Assembly (NCBI RefSeq): GCF_028609845.1 | Contig: NZ_CP063191.1 | Span: 186,001-250,000 of the forward strand | Direction: 5' to 3' | DNA from: Corynebacterium heidelbergense | GTDB taxonomy: Bacteria; Actinomycetota; Actinomycetes; Mycobacteriales; Mycobacteriaceae | DNA length: 64,000 bases | Shown: positions 8,555-17,467 of the stretch, one piece after another | How the letters are laid out: the number at the start of each line of letters is the position of its first letter | How positions within the stretch are numbered: position 1 is the stretch's first letter | Position numbers and translations under genes: made by a program | Notes under the pieces: model-generated | What the model was told of the DNA's origin: nothing | Databases searched by the model: none | What the model saw: only the letters and a program-made list of their open reading frames with translations

Positions 8555-10836
8555 TGGTGATGGCGCTCCTCGTCGTAGTCAGGCGCGGGCAAGGCGGCGG
8601 GTTCGGGTGCCGGGGGGAGCTCGGGGCGACGCCCCAGCCGCTCCATGAGCTCCTGGAAGGGTACCGCGCCCTCGGTGTGCTCGTGCCGTCCGCCACTGGC
8701 GATGGCGACGGGCAGGGTCTCGTTGTGGCCCACCTTTTGGCTGAGGCGGTGGACCCACTGGGGTGCCCACCAGTTGTCTTCCCGCAGGAGGTGCATCACG
8801 GCCGGGACTAACAACATGCGAATGATGGTGGCGTCCAGAATAAGGGCAATGACCATCCCGAACGCTATGTATTTCATCATCACAATATTGGAAAAACCGA
8901 ATGCGCCGCACACCACGATCATGATGAGGGCCGCAGCGGTGATGATGCCGCCAGTGGTCGCCGTGCCGAATCGAATGGACTTATCCGTGCTCAGGCCATG
9001 GGCGCGGGCCTCCACCATGCGGGAGACGAGGAAGACCTCGTAGTCCGTGGACAGGCCGAAGATGATCGCCACGATAAGCACCAGCACCGGGCTCATGAGC
9101 GGCCCGGCGGTGTACCCGAACAACCCGGAGCCCACCCCATCGACAAACAACAAGGTGAGCATCCCCAAGGTGGCCCCGGCCCCCAGGATGTTCATGATCA
9201 CGGCCTTCGCCGGGATGATCAGCGAGCCGAAGATGAGGGCCATGAGCACGAAGGACACGGCCACGATGTAGGCGAGCATCCAGGGCAGCTTGTCCACCAT
9301 GGCCCGCAGGGATTCCACCTCCATGGCCGGGGTGCCCGCGACGAGCACCTGGGTGCCGTCGACACGAATATTCTCCAAGTCGGAGACGACGCGCTCGTAG
9401 TCCTTGCGCTCCCCGATGCCGGCGGAAAGCACCGTCACCCCGTCCTTCGTGGGTCGGCTGACCTGGAAGGGGCCCGTAAGGCCGGAGACCTTGTTGGCCT
9501 TCTGGTACACCGTGCCCACGGCGCTTTGGCTGCCGGTGATGACCAGCTTGACCGGATCCGTGCGGAACTGGGGGAAGGTCTCGTTGAAGTGCGCCTGGGC
9601 CACGCGGGTGGGTTCCTTCGGCGGCAGGTAGGTCTCGTTAATACCGCCGAACTTGATGCCCGCGATGGGCAAGGTCAGCGCAATGAGGCCGGCGACGACG
9701 GCGAGGGTGACCAGGCGGGCGTGGCGCATCGCGAAGGTGGGGATCTTGCCCCAGCGGCTGTTCACCACCTCATCCCGGGTGCGCGGGGTGCGCCGCCGCA
9801 GGGCCCCCTTGTCGATGTTGGGCCCGAGCAGCGCAAAGATACTGGGCAGTACGGCCACGCTGAGCAGCGCCGCCAGGGCCACGGCGCTCATGGCCCCGAA
9901 GGCCACGGACTTGAGGAAGGCCTGCGGGAAGATCAACAACCCAGACAGGGCCACCGCCACCATCGCCGCGGAGAACACCACCGTCTTGCCGGCCGTGGCC
10001 GTGGTGTTGCGCACTGCCTGGCGTACGGGCATGTCCTCCGCCATCTCCTCTCGGAACCGGGAGACCATAAACAGCCCGTAGTCGATGGCCAAGCCCAGGC
10101 CCAGCAGCGTGACCACGGACTGCGCAAAGACGTTGATCTGGGTGTACTGCGCCAGAATCGCCAGCACGCCCATCGACCCGCCGATGGACAGCACGCCCAC
10201 CAGCAACGGCATGCAGGCCGCGATGAGCCCGCCGAACACGATGAGCAGCAGCAGCCCCACGGCGGGCAGTGCGAAAATTTCGGCGCGGTGGACGTCCTCC
10301 GTCATGCCCTGGTCCAGGCTGTCCGATACGGCGGTGGCGCCCGCAATCTCCACGGTGGCGCCGGGGACGGAAATGCTGCGCAACTCCGGTTCGATGGCCC
10401 GGTAGTTGTTCATCACGTCTTCCTTAACTCCGCGCATGCCCAGGGTCGCGAAGGCGGAGGAGCCGTCGGCCGAGGCCATCTGGCGTGGCCCGCCGTCGAA
10501 GAAGGACGTCACGGAGGCGATGTTGTCCGGGTGGGCGGCCTGCAGTTCGCGGAGTTGCCGGGTGATGGCGTCCCGAATTCGCGGGTCCATGGCCCCATTG
10601 GGCTTGCCGGTGGAGACCAACAGGATCACATCCCCCCGGCTATCACGGCCGAAGGTGTCCTCCTCGATCTGGGCGGCGCGGGTGGATTGGGAGTGCGGGT
10701 CGTCCCACCCCTCCTGGCTCATCCGCTGGCCCAACTGGGTGCCGAAGATGGCAAACAGCGCGACGATAGCGGCGATCACCACTATCGGGATTATTTTCCG
10801 CCAGCGAAAGGCGATATCGCCCCAAGCACTAAACAC
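8551..10836 (-). CDS. MmpL-family RND transporter, MmpL3/CmpL1-like trehalose monomycolate exporter
   Basis: A 761-residue RND transporter of the MMPL family: TM1, a periplasmic loop of ~150 residues, five helices, a second periplasmic loop and a second helix bundle. The two proton-relay Asp-Tyr pairs of MmpL3 are present (GLAIDYGLFMVSRFREEM in the first bundle, GLSTDYEVFLVSRM in the second). The C-terminus is short, without the long cytoplasmic tail of M. tuberculosis MmpL3. MmpL3/CmpL1 exports trehalose monomycolate for the mycomembrane. Its position beside trmB and near pckG is the classical arrangement of the MmpL3 orthologue in corynebacteria, which is the main reason to prefer it over another CmpL. 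Confidence 0.88.
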   Translation of the reverse strand: MFSAWGDIAFRWRKIIPIVVIAAIVALFAIFGTQLGQRMSQEGWDDPHSQSTRAAQIEEDTFGRDSRGDVILLVSTGKPNGAMDPRIRDAITRQLRELQAAHPDNIASVTSFFDGGPRQMASADGSSAFATLGMRGVKEDVMNNYRAIEPELRSISVPGATVEIAGATAVSDSLDQGMTEDVHRAEIFALPAVGLLLLIVFGGLIAACMPLLVGVLSIGGSMGVLAILAQYTQINVFAQSVVTLLGLGLAIDYGLFMVSRFREEMAEDMPVRQAVRNTTATAGKTVVFSAAMVAVALSGLLIFPQAFLKSVAFGAMSAVALAALLSVAVLPSIFALLGPNIDKGALRRRTPRTRDEVVNSRWGKIPTFAMRHARLVTLAVVAGLIALTLPIAGIKFGGINETYLPPKEPTRVAQAHFNETFPQFRTDPVKLVITGSQSAVGTVYQKANKVSGLTGPFQVSRPTKDGVTVLSAGIGERKDYERVVSDLENIRVDGTQVLVAGTPAMEVESLRAMVDKLPWMLAYIVAVSFVLMALIFGSLIIPAKAVIMNILGAGATLGMLTLLFVDGVGSGLFGYTAGPLMSPVLVLIVAIIFGLSTDYEVFLVSRMVEARAHGLSTDKSIRFGTATTGGIITAAALIMIVVCGAFGFSNIVMMKYIAFGMVIALILDATIIRMLLVPAVMHLLREDNWWAPQWVHRLSQKVGHNETLPVAIASGGRHEHTEGAVPFQELMERLGRRPELPPAPEPAALPAPDYDEERHHQ

Positions 10837-10867
10837 TGCTAAATTCGCCTCCTCTCAACATCCTGCC

Positions 10868-11707
10868 CTATGGGCGCTTTCTCCAAAGGTAGTCCCGAAT
10901 AATGTGTTCTTTACTCAGGCCCTTGCCTTCGAATTTGGTGAGGACCTGCCGGTCCGTCAGCTGCGGCACCTCCGCCGGCCAGCCGAGGTACTCCAGTTGG
11001 GGTTCGCTGGCCACGAGCCCGTCGATCCATTCGGCGTAGTCCGCGTGATCCGTGGCGACGTGAAGCACGCCGCCGGGGCGCAGGCGGGTGGCGATGAGGT
11101 GCAGGGTCCCAGTTTGGATGATGCGGCGCTTGTGGTGGCGCGCTTTGGGCCAGGGATCCGGGAAGAAGATGCGCACCCCCGCCAGCGAGTTCGGCGCGAA
11201 CATGCGGGCCAGAACCTCCACCCCATCGCCTTTGATCATCCGGATGTTAGTGATGCCCCCGCGCACCACCGCGCCGAGGAGCTTGGCCAGGCCCGGGCGG
11301 TAGATTTCCACAGCGACAACATTTTTCTCCGCCTCCAGGGGTGCCATGGCAGCGGTGGAGGTGCCGGTGCCGGAGCCGATTTCCACGATGGTGTCGGCTT
11401 CGCGCCCAAACCATTCTTGGAGGTCAACGACGCAGTCTTCGGTCTCGGGGAGGTCTGTGCCCAGGTGTGGCCAGTGCTCCTCCCACAGTCGCTGCTGGTT
11501 TTCGGTGAGGGTTCCGCGGCGGAAACTGAACCGACCCAGTCGCGGATAGTCGCGTCCGTCGTTAAACTTTGTTTGCAGTGGGCGCCCCGGGGGAGTGGCC
11601 GCCGAGTCTGCGGGGGGTTCCGCCGATGGGCTACCGGGGGTGGCGCTGTCAGTCGGCTCCGCTGGCTGGCCGCCGGGGGTAACGCCGTTGTCACTGTGAT
11701 CCTTCAC
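10868..11707 (-). CDS. trmB: tRNA (guanine-N7-)-methyltransferase TrmB
   Basis: Methylates N7 of G46 in tRNA using S-adenosylmethionine. The 279-residue protein has a ~90-residue Pro/Ser-rich N-terminal extension, then the SAM-binding motif I ([11 protein letters not shown]), the TrmB signature [17 protein letters not shown] and the C-terminal TD-EYAEW-like region ([12 protein letters not shown]). The start is a GTG at 11707, inside a set of three TCACnGTGA palindromes. Only 31 bp separate its stop from the mmpL start, so it probably heads that operon. Confidence 0.93.
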   Translation of the reverse strand: MKDHSDNGVTPGGQPAEPTDSATPGSPSAEPPADSAATPPGRPLQTKFNDGRDYPRLGRFSFRRGTLTENQQRLWEEHWPHLGTDLPETEDCVVDLQEWFGREADTIVEIGSGTGTSTAAMAPLEAEKNVVAVEIYRPGLAKLLGAVVRGGITNIRMIKGDGVEVLARMFAPNSLAGVRIFFPDPWPKARHHKRRIIQTGTLHLIATRLRPGGVLHVATDHADYAEWIDGLVASEPQLEYLGWPAEVPQLTDRQVLTKFEGKGLSKEHIIRDYLWRKRP

Positions 11708-11722
11708 AGTGACTCATTGTGA
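11691..11722. promoter_or_regulatory. Triple TCACnGTGA palindrome over the trmB start / divergent promoter
   Basis: Three 9-mers follow one another: TCACTGTGA (11691-11699), TCACAGTGA (11704-11712) and TCATTGTGA (11714-11722). The first two are perfect odd palindromes and together form one larger inverted repeat with a 4-base centre (TCCT). They cover the GTG of trmB and lie just before the divergent gene at 11738, the usual place for an autorepressor or dual operator. The centre spacing (TGTGA-N4-TCACA) does not fit the GlxR/CRP consensus, which has N6. Confidence 0.5.
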
Positions 11723-11737
11723 CATGGGGGAGTACAG

Positions 11738-12751
11738 GTGAAGACAATTGCCGTGATCGGGCCGGACGCCCATCTCGTGGAGAACATCGCCGCGCGCCTG
11801 GTGCGGTGCCGGGCGCTAGCCGGTGGGGGGCCGAAGGATCGGCCGGACGGGGTGGTCGCCGTCGCGCCAGGGTGGGAGGAGTCCGCGGGGGAGATCGTCT
11901 CGGCCGTGGTGGGCAACCAGGGCGGGGTGCTGGTGTACACGCCGGGGGAGTGGCCGGCCGGCCCGGGGGTGCATGTGTGCCCCGTGGAGCGCGACTTCCT
12001 CGACGAGGGCGACCTGGAGCAGTTGCAGGGCTGGGTGGATGAGCTGTGGGTCGATCGGGTGGCCTGGCAGGCCGGGGCCGCGCGGGCCGATGTGGAGCGC
12101 GCGGAGCGGGTGAAGATTTGGGTGCGGTTGCAGGCGCAGAGGGTGGCGTCCCAAATCATCGGAACGCCGCAATTGAACACGCCGACAGATGACGAACCAG
12201 CGCCGGAACGGCAGGCCGCGGGGTGGTCGGCGGGGGACGTGAGCAGCCATCGGGGCCGTGGTGAGGGGGATGCCGATGATGGGGTGGGGACGCCAATCCC
12301 TCGCGACACCCGAGAGTATGTCCATTGGGCCCATGAGCGATTCGTGTCCCGGATGAGGATTGCCGTGCTGCGGCAGGGAGTGTTGTTCCCGCATGTGGAC
12401 GTGACTCCGCCGGACGTGGCGGGGATAGGGGAGCCGGGTGCTGGCGTTTCTGGGCGGGCCGGGGCGGCGCTGGTAGGGGCCGTGGGTGCGGTCGCGCTGG
12501 GGCTGGGAGTGGGACTCGGGGTCGGGCGCGTGCTTGGGGCGCCTGTGCCGGGGCTGGTGCTGGGGGTGATGCTGGGGCTGGCGGTCGTGGTGCTCCGCGG
12601 GCGCATGAGCAAGCGCGGGGCGGCGGAGGTTCACCGGGAGCGGGTGCATCGGGTTCTGCGGGAGCACTGGGCCGTGCTAGCGGGGGAGATCGTGGCGCGC
12701 ATGCAGATTCCGCGCGTTGCGGCCGGGGATGTGGCGGAGGTGAGGCGTTAG
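11738..12751 (+). CDS. Conserved-position hypothetical protein with two C-terminal TM helices
   Basis: A 337-residue protein I do not recognise. It starts at a GTG with GGGGGAG about ten bases upstream. Residues 1-120 look like a soluble alpha/beta fold (IAVIGPDAHLVENIAARL; GGVLVYTPGEW), followed by a helical, charged segment and a polar linker. A long Gly/Val/Leu hydrophobic region near residues 245-285 would make two membrane helices, with a basic tail after it. It is divergent from trmB and upstream of another orphan and pckG. No catalytic motif seen. Confidence 0.7.
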   Translation: MKTIAVIGPDAHLVENIAARLVRCRALAGGGPKDRPDGVVAVAPGWEESAGEIVSAVVGNQGGVLVYTPGEWPAGPGVHVCPVERDFLDEGDLEQLQGWVDELWVDRVAWQAGAARADVERAERVKIWVRLQAQRVASQIIGTPQLNTPTDDEPAPERQAAGWSAGDVSSHRGRGEGDADDGVGTPIPRDTREYVHWAHERFVSRMRIAVLRQGVLFPHVDVTPPDVAGIGEPGAGVSGRAGAALVGAVGAVALGLGVGLGVGRVLGAPVPGLVLGVMLGLAVVVLRGRMSKRGAAEVHRERVHRVLREHWAVLAGEIVARMQIPRVAAGDVAEVRR

Positions 12752-12757
12752 TGCGGG

Positions 12758-12845
12758 GTGAGCGGGCGGTGACGGGTGACCACGACGGACAACGGGTGAG
12801 TGGGCGGTGACGGGTGACCACGACGGGCAACGAGTGAGCGGGAGA
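12758..12845 (+). repeat. 38-bp tandem repeat (two copies) between two orphan genes
   Basis: A unit of about 38 bp containing GGGCGGTGACGGGTGACCAC occurs twice, at 12764 and 12802. Its GGCGGTGAC core also recurs behind pckG (15484-15569). Confidence 0.7.
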
Positions 12846-12866
12846 TAACGGGGAGGAAGGCAAGAC

Positions 12867-13559
12867 GTGATGGATGAGGCAATCGGGCTGGGTGGAGATT
12901 GGTGGGACGATCCGAGTGCTGGGCTTGGTTGTGCCGGGTTTGGCGGTGGCGCAGATTTCGGTGGGGATTTCGGTGGGGCAGGGGGTTTCGGTGAGGGCGT
13001 CCCTGATCTGCTGGACAAGATCGCCGGGCTCGCTGGGGAACGGCTGGAGATTGCCGACGGCAGCAGCGGAGGGCTCCTGTTCACGGTGGGCGGAGTGGAG
13101 TATCAGATCAGCGACTCCGCAGATGGGCAGACGGCGACTTTCGCCGACGACCGGGGCATAACAATCCTCAGCGACCTCGACGGCGATGGAAGGGTGGACT
13201 ATGTATCCGATGTCACATTCGAGGGGCAGTGGAGCGCCTGGCGGTGGTCAGAGGGCCCCGAGGGTGGCCCGCACGATACCCCGCAGGATGAGTCGGCCCG
13301 GGGGTCCCGGCTAGGGTCCTGGGGCTCTCCGGATGCGTGGACTCGCCGCGTGAGCACTCACGATGAGCCCCCCGCCTCCCCCCAGTTGAGGTCCGGCCAG
13401 GAGGGCCAGGGGCAGCAGAGGGAGGCCCCCGGGGGCTTTCACCGCGACCCGGCTGGGGATGAGCTGGAGAACCCGGAGGGGGCTGGCGGCTCGGGTTCGG
13501 GGCAACACAGCTGGCAGGGGGACCTTTGGGAGTGTGTGGAAAGCGGCAGGTGGGGCTAA
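12867..13559 (+). CDS. Hypothetical protein, DUF6802-like acidic domain
   Basis: A 230-residue soluble protein. GTG at 12867 (or the adjacent ATG at 12870) follows GGGAGGAAGG. A Gly/Asp-rich N-terminus leads into a beta-rich domain, around residues 70-130, with an EF-hand-like acidic loop (DLDGDGRVDYV). This resembles the small corynebacterial DUF6802 domain, recalled from memory and not checked. The last ~90 residues are low-complexity, Gly/Ser/Glu-rich. The function is unknown; the Asp-rich loop could bind calcium. Confidence 0.65.
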   Translation: MMDEAIGLGGDWWDDPSAGLGCAGFGGGADFGGDFGGAGGFGEGVPDLLDKIAGLAGERLEIADGSSGGLLFTVGGVEYQISDSADGQTATFADDRGITILSDLDGDGRVDYVSDVTFEGQWSAWRWSEGPEGGPHDTPQDESARGSRLGSWGSPDAWTRRVSTHDEPPASPQLRSGQEGQGQQREAPGGFHRDPAGDELENPEGAGGSGSGQHSWQGDLWECVESGRWG

Positions 13560-13659
13560 TCTGAAACTGCTACTTAAAGCTTGTTCCCCATCACTGCTAA
13601 CCGGGGCTAAAACCGTTTAGGGTGGGGATAAGAGTTACCCAACAGTGAGGGAGATTTAG

Positions 13660-15483
13660 ATGACCATCCGAGGGCTTGTTGGCGAAACACCGACCGACAA
13701 CCAAAACCTGCTCGAGTGGATTAGCGAGTCCGTGGAACTGTTCCAACCGGACTCCGTGGTCTTCTGCGACGGCTCCGACGAAGAGTGGGAGCGCCTGGCC
13801 GATCAACTGGTCGAGGCCGGCACCCTCGTCAAGCTCAACGAGGAGACCCAGCCAAACTCCTTCCTGGCCCGCAGTAACCCGGCCGATGTGGCCCGTGTGG
13901 AATCCCGCACCTTCATCTGTTCCAAGAGCGAAGAAGATGCCGGCCCCACGAACAACTGGATGGACCCGGAGAAGATGCGCGCCGAAATGCGTGAACATTT
14001 CTCCGGGTCTATGCGTGGGCGGACCATGTACGTGGTCCCCTTCTGCATGGGGCCCATTACGGATCCGGATCCGAAGCTGGGTGTGGAGCTCACGGACTCC
14101 CCCTACGTGGTCATGTCCATGCGCATCATGACCCGCATGGGTAAGGAAGCCCTGGACAAGATCGGCAAGGACGGCGAGTTTGTCCACGGCTGGCACTCCG
14201 TCGGAGCTCCGCTGGAGCCCGGGCAAGAGGACGTCCCCTGGCCCTGCAATGACACGAAGTACATCACCCACTTCCCCGAGGATCGGGAGATCTGGTCCTA
14301 CGGCTCCGGGTACGGTGGCAACGCCATCCTGGCGAAGAAGTGCTACGCGCTGCGCATCGCTTCCGTCATGGCCCGTGACGAGGGCTGGATGGCCGAGCAC
14401 ATGCTGATCCTCAAGCTGGTCAGCCCGGAGAAGAAGCCCTACTACATCTGCGCTGCCTTCCCCTCCGCCTGCGGCAAGACCAACCTGGCCATGATCCAGC
14501 CCACCATCGAGGGGTGGACGGCGGAGGTCGTCGGCGACGACATCGCCTGGCTCAAGTTCGGTGAGGACGGCCGCCTGTACGCCGTGAACCCGGAGAACGG
14601 CTTCTTCGGCGTAGCACCCGGCACCAACTACAGCTCCAACCCCGTTGCCATGCGCACCATGGAGCCGGGCAACACGCTGTACACTAACGTTGGCTACACG
14701 GACGATGGCGGCGTGTGGTGGGAAGGCCTGGAGAACAAGCCGGATCACCTCATCGACTGGCTGGGCAACGAGTGGACCCCGGACTCCGACGCGAAGTCCT
14801 CCCACCCCAACTCCCGCTACTGCTCCCCGATCGCGCAGTGCCCCGCCGCCGCCCCCGAGTTCAACGACCCGAAGGGCGTGCCGGTCTCCGCGATCTTGTT
14901 CGGTGGACGCCGTCCCGACACGGTGCCGCTGGTTACGCAGGCGCACGACTGGAACCACGCCACCTTTATCGGCGCGACGCTGTCCTCCGGCCAGACCGCA
15001 GCCGCTGCGGAGGCCGCCGTGGGTTCCTTGCGCCACGACCCGATGGCCATGCTCCCCTTCATCGGTTACAACGCCGGCGATTACTTGCAGCACTGGATTG
15101 ACATGGGCCGCAAGGGTGGCGACAAGATGCCGGCCGTCTTCCTGGTCAACTGGTTCCGGCGCGGCGAGGACGGGCGCTTCCTGTGGCCCGGGTTCGGCGA
15201 GAACTCGCGCGTGCTGAAGTGGATCGTCGACCGCATCGAGGGCAAGGTAGAGGCCGACGAAACCGTCGTGGGCCACACCGCCCGCTTTGAGGATCTCGAG
15301 ACCGATGGTCTGAAGGAGACCGAGGACGACATCCGCGAGGCCCTGTCCACCAACCCCGCTGATTGGAAGCGGGACCTCGCCGACAACGAGGAGTGGCTGA
15401 AGTTCCTCGGCCCCAAGGTGCCCCAGGAAGTGTGGGATGAGTTCAACGCACTGAAGGAGCGCGTCGAGGCCGCGACCGCGTAG
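13660..15483 (+). CDS. pckG: Phosphoenolpyruvate carboxykinase (GTP)
   Basis: Converts oxaloacetate + GTP to PEP + GDP + CO2, the gluconeogenic entry step on acids or lipids. At 607 residues it is full length for the GTP family. The reactive-Cys P-loop [10 protein letters not shown] starts near residue 269. Other conserved blocks are [16 protein letters not shown] (R-loop region), [17 protein letters not shown], the metal/GTP segment [11 protein letters not shown] and [14 protein letters not shown] ribosome site (AGGGAGATTTAG) precedes the ATG. A clear terminator follows at 15584-15609. For an organism with fad genes nearby it fits growth on fatty acids. Confidence 0.97.
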   Translation: MTIRGLVGETPTDNQNLLEWISESVELFQPDSVVFCDGSDEEWERLADQLVEAGTLVKLNEETQPNSFLARSNPADVARVESRTFICSKSEEDAGPTNNWMDPEKMRAEMREHFSGSMRGRTMYVVPFCMGPITDPDPKLGVELTDSPYVVMSMRIMTRMGKEALDKIGKDGEFVHGWHSVGAPLEPGQEDVPWPCNDTKYITHFPEDREIWSYGSGYGGNAILAKKCYALRIASVMARDEGWMAEHMLILKLVSPEKKPYYICAAFPSACGKTNLAMIQPTIEGWTAEVVGDDIAWLKFGEDGRLYAVNPENGFFGVAPGTNYSSNPVAMRTMEPGNTLYTNVGYTDDGGVWWEGLENKPDHLIDWLGNEWTPDSDAKSSHPNSRYCSPIAQCPAAAPEFNDPKGVPVSAILFGGRRPDTVPLVTQAHDWNHATFIGATLSSGQTAAAAEAAVGSLRHDPMAMLPFIGYNAGDYLQHWIDMGRKGGDKMPAVFLVNWFRRGEDGRFLWPGFGENSRVLKWIVDRIEGKVEADETVVGHTARFEDLETDGLKETEDDIREALSTNPADWKRDLADNEEWLKFLGPKVPQEVWDEFNALKERVEAATA

Positions 15484-15569
15484 GGCGGTGACCGGGCCTG
15501 GCGGTGACCGGGCCCGGTGACGGTGCTTGGCGGTGACTGCGTAGGGCGGTGAACGCGCCGGGCGGTGAC
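15484..15569 (+). repeat. GGCGGTGAC short-repeat cluster downstream of pckG
   Basis: GGCGGTGAC occurs exactly at 15484, 15500, 15529 and 15561, with a variant (GGCGGTGAAC) near 15545. The same 9-mer forms the core of the tandem repeat at 12758-12845. It lies between the pckG stop and its terminator, so it is transcribed. Confidence 0.65.
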
Positions 15570-15583
15570 GGCGCCCCGCTAGA

Positions 15584-15609
15584 AAGCCCCGCTTTGAGCG
15601 GGGCTTTTT
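15584..15609 (+). terminator. Rho-independent terminator of pckG
   Basis: A 9-bp stem, AAGCCCCGC (15584-15592) with GCGGGGCTT (15598-15606), loop TTTGA, then a run of T to 15609. Canonical form. Confidence 0.9.
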
Positions 15610-15898
15610 GCGTGCCCGCAGCAACTTTCCGGGTGCTGCGATGGTGGACTGGCCGTACTCCGATTGTTCCGGGGGTTGGAGCGCGGGGTGGGTGGGGTGG
15701 TCGGGTAGCGCGGTGCGGTCAGTGGGGTCGGTGGGGGGCTGATAGCGCGGTGAGGCCTGGGTGGGGCTGGGTTCTTACCGGTTGGCTGCGGAGGTGCTGG
15801 TGGCGGGATGGCGGCGGTTTTCGGCACAAAAGCGGTAAAAACGGTGGCTGCGGTTATGCTGCCGGACCCCGGCGAAAAATTGCGCAACAATGGGCCCC
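15610..15898 (+). promoter_or_regulatory. Upstream region of the acetolactate decarboxylase gene
   Basis: G-rich noncoding stretch after the pckG terminator; no gene supported. A TATGCT hexamer near 15854 fits an actinobacterial -10 box about 35-45 bases before the start codon. No good Shine-Dalgarno site is seen before either candidate ATG (15890, 15899). Confidence 0.35.
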
Positions 15899-16630
15899 AT
15901 GACCAAACAACCGGTAACCCGGCACACCATCTTCCAGTACTCCCTCATGTCCGCCCTCCTGGACGGCATTTACGACGGTGAGCTCAGCGTCAACGAGTTG
16001 CTAGGGAAAGGCAACTTCGGCATCGGCACGTTCGACGCGCTCGACGGCGAGATGGTCATCCTTGATGGTGAGTGTTTCCGCCTCGACCACACCGGCCGAG
16101 CCTCCCGCCCAGACCTCGACAAATGCACTCCCTTCGCCGTGGCCACGAATTTTGTACCCCGCCTCCACCGCAACGCCCCGGTAAACACGACGCGCGAGGC
16201 CCTGTCGGAGGTCATCGACGAGATGCTCCCTTCCTCTAATTACATGTACGCCCTCAAAATCACCGGACGATTCTCCAGCGTGCGCACACGGACGGTGGTG
16301 AAGCAGGAGCGGCCTTACCGGCCGATGGCGGAGGTGACCGAAGATGATACCGAGCACACATTCGAGAACATTGAGGGCGTGGTGATGGGCTTCCGTACTC
16401 CCATCTACGAAAAGGGGATTGGCGTCCCCGGTTGTCACGCGCACTTCCTCGATAAGAAACGCGAGCTCGGTGGCCATGTTCTGGACTTCACGATTGCTGA
16501 GGGAACGATCGAGTTATGCGTCGGAACAGATCTGGAGCTCCGGTTACCGCTGACCGGTGAATTTGCCGGAGCGGATTTGGATCCGGACGACCTGGATGAG
16601 CAGATCCAAAAGACCGAGGTTAAGGAGTAA
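15899..16630 (+). CDS. budA: Alpha-acetolactate decarboxylase
   Basis: Decarboxylates (S)-2-acetolactate to acetoin (EC 4.1.1.5), diverting valine-pathway carbon or pyruvate overflow to a neutral product. The 243-residue protein has the N-terminal FQYSLMSALLDGIYDGE, the GTFDALDGEMVILDG block, and the zinc-site motif GVPGCHAHFLDKKRELGGH with three histidines of the metal centre. I prefer the ATG at 15899; the in-frame ATG at 15890 adds only three residues. No acetolactate synthase gene lies alongside, so substrate must come from the valine-pathway enzyme elsewhere. The amidotransferase gene follows after only 7 bases. Confidence 0.93.
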   Translation: MTKQPVTRHTIFQYSLMSALLDGIYDGELSVNELLGKGNFGIGTFDALDGEMVILDGECFRLDHTGRASRPDLDKCTPFAVATNFVPRLHRNAPVNTTREALSEVIDEMLPSSNYMYALKITGRFSSVRTRTVVKQERPYRPMAEVTEDDTEHTFENIEGVVMGFRTPIYEKGIGVPGCHAHFLDKKRELGGHVLDFTIAEGTIELCVGTDLELRLPLTGEFAGADLDPDDLDEQIQKTEVKE

Positions 16631-16637
16631 GCCCACC

Positions 16638-17372
16638 GTGCATGTGCATTTCGTTACTCACATGGAATTCGAGCTACCCGGCGCTATTCAGACATGGGCG
16701 GCATCCCGGGGGCATAGCATGACGTTCAGCCGCGTTTTCGCGGAGGAACCCCTGCCGCAGGAACGTGATATCGAGGGCATCAACATGCTCGTAGTTATGG
16801 GTGGCCCGCAATCTCCATCGACAACGAAAGCAGAGTATCCGTTCTTCGATTCTCCGGCGGAGCAAGAGCTCATGGCACAATGCGTGCGGGCAGGGAAAAA
16901 GGTGTTGGGTGTGTGCCTCGGCGCGCAATTGTTGGGGGAAGCGCTCGGAGGGAAAACGGAGCGTAGCCCGCACAAGGAAATTGGCTGTTTTCCGATTAGC
17001 CTGACTGAACCCGGCCGGGTGGATCCAATGGTTGCGCATTTTGGAGAGAAGCTGACGGTGGCGCACTGGCACGGGGACATGGTCGGTCTGCCGGAGGGTG
17101 CCGTTGTGCTGGCCGGAAGCGAGGGCTGCCCCCGTCAGATCGTGCGTTTTGCACCGCATGCCTATGGTCTGCAGTGCCACATGGAGTTCACCCGGGACCT
17201 CGTGGGCCTCATGACGGATGCGGACGAAAACGAACTCCGGGAGGGTGCTGACCTGCCGTTTGTGCAGAGCGCAGAGGAGCTGCACGCTTACGACTACTCC
17301 GAGATGAACGCCGCCCTGGAGGGCTTCCTGGACCGATTTGCCGCCGCCAACGGGGCCGAGGAGTTGCTCTGA
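16638..17372 (+). CDS. Class I glutamine amidotransferase (GuaA-N/YfeJ-like)
   Basis: A 244-residue stand-alone GATase1 protein. The nucleophile Cys is in GVCLGAQLLGEALGG; the His of the triad is in GLQCHMEF, with the Glu just after it. A GMP-synthase-like HGD motif (HWHGDMVGLPEG) precedes this. Such proteins hydrolyse glutamine or act on gamma-glutamyl compounds; the acceptor is unknown. I start at the GTG at 16638 because AAGGAG (about 16622) sits at the right distance and the protein then begins with the family's VHFVTHMEFE strand. The open frame extends further left but overlaps the decarboxylase. Confidence 0.87.
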   Translation: MHVHFVTHMEFELPGAIQTWAASRGHSMTFSRVFAEEPLPQERDIEGINMLVVMGGPQSPSTTKAEYPFFDSPAEQELMAQCVRAGKKVLGVCLGAQLLGEALGGKTERSPHKEIGCFPISLTEPGRVDPMVAHFGEKLTVAHWHGDMVGLPEGAVVLAGSEGCPRQIVRFAPHAYGLQCHMEFTRDLVGLMTDADENELREGADLPFVQSAEELHAYDYSEMNAALEGFLDRFAAANGAEELL

Positions 17373-17467
17373 TTGGCGAACAAGATCTGCTGACCGGGAA
17401 TGTGTCCGGCGCACTGGCGTTGCACGCTGTGTACGTCACCAGTTTCCCCAAGGAGTGAGCACCCCCA

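Noticed and set aside
8998..10842. 614-codon open frame antisense to the MmpL gene
   Set aside because: His/Gly/Asp-rich shadow with no domain; the MmpL frame is fully conserved.
11691..11712. GlxR/CRP site at trmB
   Set aside because: The half-sites TGTGA and TCACA are separated by four bases rather than the six of the GlxR/CRP consensus.
13597..15624. 675-codon open frame antisense to pckG
   Set aside because: Shadow of a GC-rich gene: Val/Leu/Gly/His-rich, no motif, while the plus strand encodes an unmistakable PEP carboxykinase.
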